From G039954875 sp047528275 (GTDB taxonomy: Bacteria; Bacteroidota; Bacteroidia; Flavobacteriales; Blattabacteriaceae): DNA of 64,000 bases. The position numbers and the translations under genes are program-made. The notes beneath the pieces were generated by a model, which worked only from the letters and a program-made list of their open reading frames with translations, did no database searches and was not told the origin of the DNA. Below, one piece after another: positions 40,409 to 50,009 of this stretch (within the stretch, counting starts at the first letter, position 1; every line of letters begins with the position of its first letter). The stretch spans positions 1,665,775-1,729,774 of the forward strand of contig CP180023.1 of NCBI GenBank assembly GCA_047528275.1, in the 5' to 3' direction.

Positions 40409-40824
40409 TATGAACTTACCGGATACTTTTAATAGCTTTACATCTAAAATCAAATAAAATCATAAGTATATTCATATCACTTTAAAAATTCACTACCCAT
40501 AGCAAATCCACAGACTTTACTCTGATGTTAATCATCGCTACAGTCCTATCAATTATCAATGCTTTCGTTTCTATGGGATATCTTGATGCCCTACATTTAT
40601 TATCTACTCAAAATCACTAGCATTCAGGATATAAAAGTCCATGCTAAAAGAAAGAACAGATATACATCACATGACTCTAAAATCATATTAAACAGGTATC
40701 AGTATAGAAAACGGTAGGTTTATCAGTTTATTAGTCAGTATTTCGATCATCATATTTTCCCTGATACTCAGCATCAAATGGACCAATAAGGCTTATGAAA
40801 GAAAAGAAAAAATGATGCTCTTCT
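40409..40824 (+). other. Gene debris, unidentified
   Basis: Scattered hydrophobic pieces on the plus strand, such as 'MLIIATVLSIINAFVSMGYLDAL' (about 40525) and 'SLLVSISIIIFSLILSIKW'-like text (about 40720-40790), suggest a broken membrane protein. I cannot name it. Confidence 0.3.
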
Positions 40825-41206
40825 AAATCAACTCAATTAAAAAAAATATTATAAAAATCATGTTCGATGCAATGTGGTCGACCTGTCCATCGGTGTGATC
40901 ATCGGATGCGATTTTAAAAATTAGTCAGTTTATTGGCTGAAAATGTAGTGATGCCTCCTATAGACTACGTGATTAGTATGGTGGATTTCATCCGTCTGAA
41001 AATCGTCTTGAAAAATGGGACAAACGCTGCAAGAACCGATGAGGTAGCCATCAAATTATGGTAAATTTCCTAATCATTTCTTTCTGCATATTTCTCCTGA
41101 CAAAGGCCATCAATAAATTTTATAAAAAAGAGGAGCAAGTTGCCACTCTCCCAGCTGAAGAACGCTTACTGACTGAAATCCGAGACTTAATCAAATCCAA
41201 ACATTA
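40825..41206 (+). pseudogene. mscL: mscL pseudogene (large mechanosensitive channel)
   Basis: This is the remnant of the emergency osmotic release channel. The first helix region reads 'CNVVDLSIGVIIGCDF' (about 40862), followed in other frames by 'VMPPIDYVISMVDFIRLKIVLK'-like text (about 40948). The second helix and C-terminus 'VNFLIISFCIFLLTKAINKFYKKEEQ' and 'LTEIRDLIKSKH' run to a proper stop at 41206. Several frameshifts and a stop inactivate it. The loss fits an osmotically buffered habitat. Confidence 0.8.
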
Positions 41207-41247
41207 AGCATTCAGTTTTGAGGCAAGTCATTGGACTTCGAGAGAAA

Positions 41248-41715
41248 TTAAAAAGACAGTTGTTGCTCTTCGCAACCTTTCTGACAAATCACCGTCTTTC
41301 TTGTACCTCTGATACTGAAATTGATGATGTTTCGTTGGTTCGAATGCTGCTCGATGAGTAAACTATTTGAGACCTTGACCTCTGATACGGTAGACTCAAC
41401 AGAAGATTCGTACTCAAGCCAAGTAAATTTCTCATCAACCCTCTTTCCCACAAAACGCAACGTATTGGGTTTTCCATTGATACGTAAGTTAAATTTTTTT
41501 TCAACATAAGCTTTCAAAATCCTTTCAAATTGTGGGCTGGATGATCCTGTCTGCAATACCTGTATCAGCTTCTCCGTTGGCAACTTTATTGAAGTACTTA
41601 TCAGCGTGCTTCCAGAAGGGAGTTCTATATCTACAGTCGAGATGTTGAGCACTTGTCCAAACACATCTAAATATCCTGACAAAAAAAGCATTAAAAAAAC
41701 ATACAATCTGAACAT
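41248..41715 (-). CDS. DUF6702-like exported protein
   Basis: The intact 155-residue protein has an N-terminal signal peptide ('MFRLYVFLMLFLSGYLDVFG'). The body has a beta-rich pattern with 'ISTSIKLPTEKLIQVLQ', 'KAYVEKKFNLRINGKPNTLRFVGKR' and 'TWLEYESSVEST'. It resembles the DUF6702 family of Bacteroidota, small secreted proteins of unknown function. The assignment rests on the 'Y..K.F.L.INGK...L.F.G' core and is moderate. It is flanked by the mscL fossil and the metal ATPase. Confidence 0.65.
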   Translation of the reverse strand: MFRLYVFLMLFLSGYLDVFGQVLNISTVDIELPSGSTLISTSIKLPTEKLIQVLQTGSSSPQFERILKAYVEKKFNLRINGKPNTLRFVGKRVDEKFTWLEYESSVESTVSEVKVSNSLLIEQHSNQRNIINFSIRGTRKTVICQKGCEEQQLSF

Positions 41716-41858
41716 GAAAGCATCATTTTATACAAAACCATTCGTACGAAACGACACAAAGATAAGCCTTTTGAAAACCCAGTTTTTAGAAAACTAACAA
41801 AATAAAATAAATAGTAATTTACATATATATTATAAAGTATTATTTAGGGTAGAATCGA

Positions 41859-41866
41859 TATCTTTG
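41859..41866 (+). promoter_or_regulatory. Promoter -7 box ahead of the metal ATPase
   Basis: TATCTTTG matches TAnnTTTG and lies 40 bases before the ATG at 41907. No clear -33 TTG is seen. Confidence 0.45.
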
Positions 41867-41906
41867 TTCTAATTTTTTTTAGATCACTCAAACAAAAATC
41901 AAAAAT

Positions 41907-43871
41907 ATGATATTTCAAGAAAAATCCATCCCTACCGATAACAAAAATAAAATCTTACATTCTACTTACGATGGCCACGAGTATGGAGCCGAAGAAATCG
42001 GATGGAGACTATGGATCCCAGCCATCTTAAGTCTGATCTTACTACTCACTGGGGTGTACATGGATAATTACCTCCGACCCGGATTTTTCAAAGGAATATC
42101 CCGGTTCATTTGGTACTTAACTGCTTACCTACCTGTAGGCCTGCCTGTGATCATTCAAGATCTACGGCAGATTGCCCGAAAAGATTTTTTTACCGAATTT
42201 TTCTTGATGTCTATTGCTACACTTGGCGCTTTCTATATCGGAAAATATCCTGAAGGAGTCGCCGTCATGCTCTTCTATTCTGTAGGCGAACTTTTTCAAA
42301 ATACTGCTGTCAACCGAGCCAAGAAGAACATCAAAGCATTGCTCGACATCCGCCCGAAGACGGTCAGTGTACTCAGAGAAGGACTCTATCAAGAAGTCAA
42401 CCCAAAAACCATCGCCATCGGTGAGACCATCCAGGTAAAAGCTGGAGAAAAAGTCCCTCTTGATGGTATATTAATTGATGGGTCAAACTCCTCATTCAAT
42501 ACATCAGCCTTGACCGGAGAAAGCCGACCTCAAAGTCTCAAAGAGGGTCAGAGTGTATTGGCTGGGATGATCAACATCCACAAGGCCGTAACAATCCATG
42601 TCAACCACGTATTTGATGACAGCTCTTTGGCCCGTATCCTCGATCTGGTACAAAACGCTTCGGCCAAAAAAGCCAAAACCGAACAGCTTATCCGACGCTT
42701 AGCAAAAATCTACACACCCATAGTCGTCGGAGTCGCTGTATTGTTATGTCTGCTGCCTTATCTCTTCGTAGAGAATTACATTTTCGATACCTGGCTCTAC
42801 CGAGCATTGATCTTTTTGGTGATCTCTTGTCCTTGTGCACTGGTAATCTCCATCCCGCTGGGTTATTTTGGTGGGATAGGAGCTGCTTCGAGAAGGGGGA
42901 TTCTTTTCAAAGGCTCGAATTATCTTGATCTGATTACCCAACTCAACACCGTAGTCATGGACAAGACTGGTACACTGACCAAAGGCGTCTTCAACGTACA
43001 GAAAGTCATACCCCAAGATATTAGCCAAGAAGAACTCGCATCACTGACAGCAGCCCTCGAATCAAAATCGACCCACCCAGCAGCTAAGGCAATCTGCCAA
43101 TGGGCTTCAGACCGAAAAATCAACTATCACATCGCTACCACCGAAGAGATCGAAGAGATCTCCGGTCACGGATTAAAGGGGATGATCAATGGTAAAACTG
43201 TACTGGCTGGCAATGCTAAACTTCTGAGAAAATTTCAAATCGCCTATCCTGCTGAGATCGATCAAGAAGTTGAGACCATCGTGATGGTAGCCATCAATGT
43301 AAAATTTGCCGGTCACTTCATCATCGCCGATGAGATCAAAGAAGATGTCTTGGAAGCCATCAGACAAATGCGTGAAGTAGGCATCGAAAAGATCGTCATG
43401 CTTTCAGGGGATAAGAGTTCTGTCGCGAAAAAAACAGCCACTCAACTAGGAATCAGTGAGGTATACGGAGACCTGCTCCCAGAAGATAAAGTTGATCAAG
43501 TCGAACAACTCAAAAAAGAGCCCGATCGAGTACTAGCTTTTGTTGGGGATGGAATCAATGATGCACCCGTACTCGCTGCTAGTGATATCAGCATCACCAT
43601 GGGCGGTCTTGGTAGTGACGTAGCCATAGAAACCGCCGACATAGTAATCCAAACCGACCAGCCCTCAAAGATCGTCACTGCAGTGAAAATTGGGAAAGCC
43701 ACCCGCACCGTCGTCTGGCAAAACATCACGTTCTCCTTTGTTGTCAAAGTCATCATATTGATCCTAGGCGCATGCGGTATCGCTACAATGTGGGAAGCAG
43801 TCTTTTCCGATGTAGGTGTCTCACTCATCGCAATACTCAATGCCATGCGCATCCAGAAAATGTCTTTCTAA
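41907..43871 (+). CDS. Zn/Cd/Pb-type P1B ATPase
   Basis: This is a heavy-metal efflux pump of the inner membrane (ZntA/CadA type, P1B-2). The 654-residue frame is intact. It contains the A-domain 'TGESRP', the transmembrane metal motif 'ISCPCALVISIPLGYFGG' with Cys308-Pro-Cys310, the phosphorylation motif 'MDKTGTLTKG' (Asp352), 'SGHGLKGMI' with the His-Pro-type loop region, and 'GDGINDAPVLAASDISITMGGLGSDVAIETAD'. The last is typical of Zn/Cd pumps. An N-terminal heavy-metal-associated domain with CxxC is absent; the first about 35 residues are polar with a few His. Start and length are otherwise normal for such short forms. Confidence 0.92.
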   Translation: MIFQEKSIPTDNKNKILHSTYDGHEYGAEEIGWRLWIPAILSLILLLTGVYMDNYLRPGFFKGISRFIWYLTAYLPVGLPVIIQDLRQIARKDFFTEFFLMSIATLGAFYIGKYPEGVAVMLFYSVGELFQNTAVNRAKKNIKALLDIRPKTVSVLREGLYQEVNPKTIAIGETIQVKAGEKVPLDGILIDGSNSSFNTSALTGESRPQSLKEGQSVLAGMINIHKAVTIHVNHVFDDSSLARILDLVQNASAKKAKTEQLIRRLAKIYTPIVVGVAVLLCLLPYLFVENYIFDTWLYRALIFLVISCPCALVISIPLGYFGGIGAASRRGILFKGSNYLDLITQLNTVVMDKTGTLTKGVFNVQKVIPQDISQEELASLTAALESKSTHPAAKAICQWASDRKINYHIATTEEIEEISGHGLKGMINGKTVLAGNAKLLRKFQIAYPAEIDQEVETIVMVAINVKFAGHFIIADEIKEDVLEAIRQMREVGIEKIVMLSGDKSSVAKKTATQLGISEVYGDLLPEDKVDQVEQLKKEPDRVLAFVGDGINDAPVLAASDISITMGGLGSDVAIETADIVIQTDQPSKIVTAVKIGKATRTVVWQNITFSFVVKVIILILGACGIATMWEAVFSDVGVSLIAILNAMRIQKMSF

Positions 43872-43949
43872 AGCTCCCCCATCTGATCAACAAAAAAGGT
43901 CGTCATAAGACGATTTTACGTATGGGAAGCTCGCTCGTCTCCAACGCAT

Positions 43950-45245
43950 CAATATCCAAACTTTTAAAAGACGATCCGCTGCTCTACAGGATAAATCTCC
44001 TTATACCCGTTAAGGTATTGATGATGCAAGCATTCCGATAGACCTTCATCACACCAGCGAGTGTGATAAAACCATGTGTATACAATTCAGGATTTTGTAC
44101 GAAAATCTCATCCCCATGGATGTCGATAGTATAATTGCACTGTACATCATACAACTGATTAGCTCTACGGACTATACATACAGGAATGCCTTGTAAAAAC
44201 CTAGGCTCCTCATATTGATAGCCAGTAGCAAAGATGAGAAAATTCATATCAAATACGAATAGGCGCTCTTGTTGGATCTACGTAAAGTGCAAACAGATAA
44301 ACACCTCCCCTCTTAAAAGCGATATGGTCTAACTGCATATTAGGCCTCAACCGTACAGTCAAAGGCACATCCCAAACGCTCAACTCATAAATCGTATCAA
44401 AATATTTGATTGATTAGATCAAAATCGATACCGTTTGTACAACGGATCTTGAGTAAGAAACAAAGCTTTCCTATTTTTAGCGAGTAGGTTTTAAAAGTAA
44501 TCCACGTATTCCGGTGAAGTGAGCTCAAGAGTCAATTTAGAATATTCCATGGGAAAAATCGATCAGGACAGATAAACTAATTGAGTTGTAATCCTACTCT
44601 AGTATAGGGTAATAAATCTTGAAAAACCTCTACTTTACTTTACCCAGAACCAATGATCGACATTGATCCTTTATGAAAAATCTTCGCCTTGAAAGGGAGG
44701 TACTCTGAGATGTGAATCAGATCGGGAAAAACATTCTCCTTTACAAAGTCAGACACATGAGGTCGCGTACCTGTCCCGAAAAGTAATTTTTTTTCGAATG
44801 TAAAGACTGTCCTAGTCCTAATATGCGCATGCTCTACAGTCAACCCATACAAATGGGTATCTTTATCATAATATAAGCATACTGCTCTATGAATAAATCT
44901 ACAATTGTGTAACTAATTGGTTATCAATTGGAAATAAGTATTATACTATTTACTCTGGACAAAAAAATCTTCTCAAATGTAAAACTTATACAACCTTTCA
45001 ATCTGCTTGAGAAAATCCAAGAAGCTATATCAACTTATAGGATCCACTATCGTCACCAGATCGGCTATGAAAAATACATATAAGGTGGCATGATTCAACA
45101 TCAAACCCGAATGACAGTCAAAGCAATCAGCCTGATCAAAAAACAAATCGGACAATCCTTCAATAAGTCGCAATAGATCAGCCAGCCTTAGGTTAAATGG
45201 ACTTATACCAATCCCGATCACATCAAATGTTTGTCGTGTATCCAC
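43950..45245 (-). pseudogene. Siderophore amine N-hydroxylase pseudogene (IucD/AlcA-like)
   Basis: This is the remnant of an FAD/NADPH lysine or diamine N-monooxygenase of hydroxamate siderophore synthesis. From 45245 it reads 'FDVIGIGISPFNLRLADLL', then 'DLFFDQADCFDCHSGLMLN' and 'TLYVFFIADLVTIVDPIS'. At about 44850-44640 it reads 'VEHAHIRTRTVFTFEKKLLFGTGTRPHV', 'IHISEYLPFKAKI' and 'IGSG'. At about 44247-43984 it reads 'IFATGYQYEEPRFLQGI', 'NYTIDIHGDEIFVQNPELYTHGF' and 'VYRNACIIN'. Long decayed gaps and many stops separate the pieces. It is the distal end of a fossil siderophore locus. Confidence 0.85.
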
Positions 45246-45399
45246 CTATTCGTATGATTTTTAAAGCTTTCCCAATATGAGATTGTACAACAAATTTTGC
45301 ACCATGTTGATTAATCATATCAAGGATTTTTCGAATCCCGCCAATTGTCGTAAGTATATTCAATAGGGTATCTTTAGATAAAACACACTATAAACCTTA

Positions 45400-46800
45400 G
45401 TACTATACAACAAATATTCATATTAGATAATCATGGACTTTCTGATATCACTGTTGACTTCACATAGATCACATCCTTGTATACAATTAGAACAATATCG
45501 GAATACCAATTCGCTGATATCAGATCGATTGAGCAATTAAAACACGAATCTATCTCAATAAGATTGGCAGCCTCAATAGTGATTTTGATAATGACCTCGA
45601 TATAGACTCCAAACTTTTTCTTACCCACAAGTCTCAATGTAAACCAAAGCTTAAGTGCATCAAACCGATGAGTGGTTTGCAAAGATTTATTGACTTGATT
45701 GGGCTAACACTCCTCATCTTGTTTCTTAGGGTTTAAATAATTTGCATGATGTGTGACAAGGATCAAGTAACATTTGTGCTGCACCCAAAAAAGCACTACT
45801 ACTCACCAGTTAGAAGAAGGATTTGTGATAGTCCGCTGTGAGCGAATGAGCCTGTTGTATGCCATCGAACAAATGCTTGTATCTATCCGTGAGCAATAAT
45901 CCACATCCGTAAGCAGCATTTACATGATGGAAAAACTCATATTGAGCAACCAGACGTCCGATTTCCATCAAAGGATTTATACTGCAAAAATCTATCGTGC
46001 CAGCTCTAAAAACGACGGATATAGGGATATTACCTTATTTTCGCTCGCGTATGATGGCCGTTTCAAGTAGTTCAACATCCATGCAAAAAGAGGGATCGGC
46101 CTTGATTCTAACTATAGATTGATGGCCGAGACCGAGAAAAGCAAGACTTTTCTGAATTCTGAAATGAGCCTTCTCTGAAAAAAAAATCCAGAAACGGGAA
46201 GCTATCACTGACAAGCCTTCCCGCTTGATGTCATGTTGAAAATGTTCATAGACATAATGATCACAGGCTAAGAGTAAACTCATTAGATTATTCTACATGC
46301 CACCATTGATAAATACCCCATAGGATTCTACAGTAAATCCCATTTTGAAACAAGTTCACTCAATCAATTTTTGTTTAATCAAGGGACCTCTAGCACTCTG
46401 ATCCAAGGTATCCATAAAAGTATTGATCCACTAAAACCAATACATCTGCAACGATAGGCGGAATGACTACAGGACAATTTAGATGAGCAACATATTCAGG
46501 TAGATGAAAGGCCACAGCATGCTTGATATACAATGCTTCAATCTTTCCCAAAAGAAATCACAGTCAGCCAAGGATCTATCGAGATCGATGGCCTCAAAAA
46601 AATAGCTTCAGCTCAGCAGGCCTAATGCCACTGAAGTATCTTGTATTGTTCTGAAAAAACTTGACAACGTAACAGTCTAGCATTTGGATGGCTTTGAGAT
46701 AATCTAGTACATCATCTTGATGGAAAATATCATCATAATGGTTATGAATGAGCTTCTTAAGTTGTGAAGGATCGGAAGGTAAAAATAGTGGGCGGTTCAT
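45400..46800 (-). pseudogene. PLP-dependent group II decarboxylase pseudogene (DesA-like)
   Basis: This is the remnant of an amino acid decarboxylase of the type that makes the diamine for hydroxamate siderophores. From 46800 it reads 'MNRPLFLPSDPSQLKKLIHN' and 'NNTRYFSGIRPAEL', then at 46283-46035 'SLLLACDHYVYEHFQHDIKREG', 'RIQKSLAFLGLGHQSIVRI' and 'MDVELLETAI'. At 45682-45431 it reads 'QTTHRFDALKLWFTLRLVGKKKFG'. The PLP-lysine region between the last two pieces is decayed beyond reading. The assignment to this decarboxylase group is good; the substrate (lysine or diaminobutyrate) is inferred from the neighbours. Confidence 0.8.
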
Positions 46801-46849
46801 CTCTCTTTAGATTAAAATCATTTTAATCAGAATCAATGAAATAGTATCA

Positions 46850-47460
46850 TTCAAAACACCCAGCTTACTTTCTTATCAAGAGGACTTCGTCTCTTTTTAA
46901 AAACTAGATTTACAGAATTATAATATCCCATGAAAAAGAGAACCAGACATCGCTCATTCTAACCGATACCAAATCGTCCGACGCATTCGATGGCTATATC
47001 ATAGGATTCTGAATAAGCTCCAATATCATGGACAACACAGCTCAATCACATATTTTGTATGAAACATGAGACAACAACTAATTCCTCCCATCTAGAAAGA
47101 CTGATCTTGAGGTGATGCAATAAAATTATAGCCACCATGCAACAAAATTCAAGGAATATTCGAGCAATTGCCGGTATCTAGAAGGGGTATTCCTCTTCTG
47201 AGAGGACTTTGTTGTAATAATCGAACATATAACTACCAAACTTTCCATGTTGGGTGCCCTACAGAACGATGAAACGTCACGATTCGTTCCATCTTATACG
47301 TAGGAGCCCAGATAATCATTGATCAATATCTCTTCTAAAACTTCGTTTGGGATTTCTTTCTTTATGAAACTATTGGTAAAAACACTTCTACACTGACGGA
47401 TGATAGCGTCAATGTATATTGCACGGTCATCCCTACATAATATAAACAAGATAAGTTGTC
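46850..47460 (-). pseudogene. Nitroreductase-like pseudogene
   Basis: Pieces on the minus strand fit a small FMN nitroreductase. Near the start they read 'IDAIIRQCRSV' and 'KKEIPNEVLEEIL' (about 47415-47340). Near the end they read 'IECVGRFGIG' and 'RCLVLFFMGYY', then 'RRSPLDKKVSWVF' (about 47000-46860). This matches the usual RRSV start, the helix with EVLEEIL and the GYP...KRRPLEE..W end. Frameshifts occur in between. It lies inside the fossil siderophore locus. The identification is moderate. Confidence 0.5.
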
Positions 47461-47529
47461 TTATATACTTCTGTATCTATTTTTTAAAAACTATTTTAAA
47501 CAATAATTCGTATGAATCTGAGTTTGACA

Positions 47530-49960
47530 CGCCTCGGAAAAAGTAGGCTTAAAGGCACTTACGGAATTTTTTAACGTACCTACAAATTGTAGACTTTTCG
47601 ATGAATTAGATAAATCGATTATCTGTCTATTGTTCTTGATCTTCATATGGTTGAGGAAACAGTGCATAAACTATGGAGTAAAAAGTCATAACATTGAAAC
47701 TTTTTCTGTAAGTGATAAAAAATTTCTGATATCCATCTATAGATAAAGCCACAGATTTTCAAAATCTTTCTTGTGCATAATCAGAATGTTCAAAAAGTAT
47801 CGAGATGATAAAACGGAAAATAGAATCAAAAATATCTGTGAAAAATAAGCGAACTTTATGTCATCAGGTATCGATATGGATATCCATTCTATTTCTACAG
47901 AAACTTTTTTGTCTTCACTAAATACCACGACTTCTTCAGCGATATCCTTCATGATGACTTTCATAGGGACATGGCCTTCTAATAGCAATATCAAGTTTTC
48001 CCAATGCGACATAAAAACTAGATCATACATATATGGAAAGTTTAAAATAATACTAATAAAGATATAATAATACAGGTATTCTTATTAAATCCTGAAATAA
48101 CACCTTTCCATTTCGATCCACATGCAAGAGAGTCGTTATAGTCATCAGAATTTAATCAGATTGGAAAATAGTATAGGGATTTCGTGCTAAAGCACAGCAA
48201 ACATTTTGTTGTAGGACTCTATCTTTCCTAGGGACATTTCATAATAAAGATGCCGATAACCAATAGTAGCTACCTCCCGAAATACGACAAAACCATTCTG
48301 ACGAAGATATTCATCTTCAGCTACCAAATACTTCTACCCAGTCATTGATTTTCGGAGTAGTTTTAATATAATAAGGCGAAAGACCATACACAAAACCCAT
48401 ATTGACAATACTCAAGGAAGTTTTCACGTAATGTTTGTAAGGAGCAGTAACGTTGAAGAAGGTACGGATCGATTGTTGAGGTCTGTATTAGTTTGGACCT
48501 TCTCCTAAATAGAACAATTTTCAATGAATTATATTTGGTACAAAGAGTTGAATCAACTTATTGAACAACTTAAAATGGTGTACAGGAATAATAATACACC
48601 TGAGGATGCAGTCTTCGCGTTCTCAAAATATGATGAAACGATACGATCATATCGAACGAAATTTCTTGTTCTAACAATTACTTATACAACAAATCATCGA
48701 TCCATCTATACATTGCCCTGTATCGATGCACTGCGATTCAAAGCAAGGAAAAAGGAGTAATAGAATCAGTTTCATAACTTTGATAATCAATCGAATAAAA
48801 ATCAATACAATCATTGTTAGCCACAAATCAGAGATAGCCTCTTCCATAGTACACTCTACCTATTGATAATCAGCATGGATCAACTCCTGTACACGATCGC
48901 CTGGCTTAGTATACCGATAGACGATACGATAGAGCGTATTAAAGATCTCCTCTAAATAGAGGGGAAATAGCTCTGTTTTCACCCTTAGAGTTTGCTTGAT
49001 CTCAATGATGAATATCAAAAAATCAAGAGGAACAACATCACCTTGATTTATATTTTTCAAAGATTTAATATTGATATGAAAATAGTTAAAAATTAATATT
49101 TAATATAGAAAATAATATCTGATACTCGGATGATTTATCTTTAGAAAATAATGCCCCGCCCGTGCTCAATACGTTGCAATTTGGGTTCTATCAAAAGTTC
49201 ATGAGCAAATTCACTTGTGATAATCTCACGAAAATGAAAAGCATTGGACTCATCCCATAAATAAGGTTGTAGATGAAAGATCAACGAGGGTGACGAATAG
49301 ATATTATTGGATATCATAATTTTATTATTTTATCTCGGGAGAGATTGATTTTCTTACTTTATACTCATTTTCTCTCTTGCTACATTATACTGTTGTCTGT
49401 ACAAAAAACCAGATGAGTAATTTTATCAAGCAACTCAATAAGGTTTTGATATTCAAATCCTACATACTTATTCAACTTATGGATTTTTTCATTCCACACA
49501 TCAGATTCTAGCACTAGTCTATCCACAAACCAATTGGAAAACATAAAATCCATGATCACAGCAAACACTGCCATAGTGAAACCTAAAATAGGTCGCTCAA
49601 CAGGCCTATAAATATATAAAAATAATAATAACTATTTTTAAGATAAAATATTAAAATAACATCTTATTTTAAATAAAAAATTGTAATTTCTTTTATAGAG
49701 CCCTGTCAATGTACCTGCATGATTTGATTGCATGAGATCCGAGTAAAATTCTAGGACCTCTTCCTTAGAAATTTTTACATCTGCGAATATTTGGCATAAT
49801 CCTTGAAAATCCTCTCATGTATACGAGAGATGTCTTGAGAAAGATCCAGAGGACATAAACAAAAGTCTTCACTTTCATATGATGCTAGCCTCCTAAAGGG
49901 ATAAACCGCTTTTCCACCGTTATCTAATGCCGTATACAAATGTTTCATATATAGTAGATT
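47530..49960 (-). pseudogene. Acyltransferase plus IucA/IucC siderophore synthetase pseudogene
   Basis: Two enzyme types follow one another here and may have been one fused gene. The upper part (49960-49380) resembles an IucB/DesC-type GNAT acyltransferase: 'CPLDLSQDISRIHE', 'VERPILGFTMAVFAVIMDFMF', 'ESDVWNEKIHKLNKYVGFEYQ' and 'ITHLVFCTDNSIM'. The lower part (about 49330-47530) resembles an NIS synthetase: 'ESNAFHFREIITSEFAHELLIEPKLQR', 'RVQELIHADYQ', 'LGEGPN*YRPQQSIRTFFNV', 'YVKTSLSIVNMGF' and 'KIKNNRQIIDLSNSS'. Many stops and shifts break both. The pair would acylate and then condense hydroxamate units. Confidence 0.85.
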
Positions 49961-50009
49961 ATGTGTGATGGTTAAGACTCAAAACTTATACGATACAGAG
50001 AGTCTATAA

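Noticed and set aside
48524..48760. 78-codon plus-strand frame
   Set aside because: The opposite strand here carries readable IucA/IucC synthetase text, so this is a chance antisense frame.
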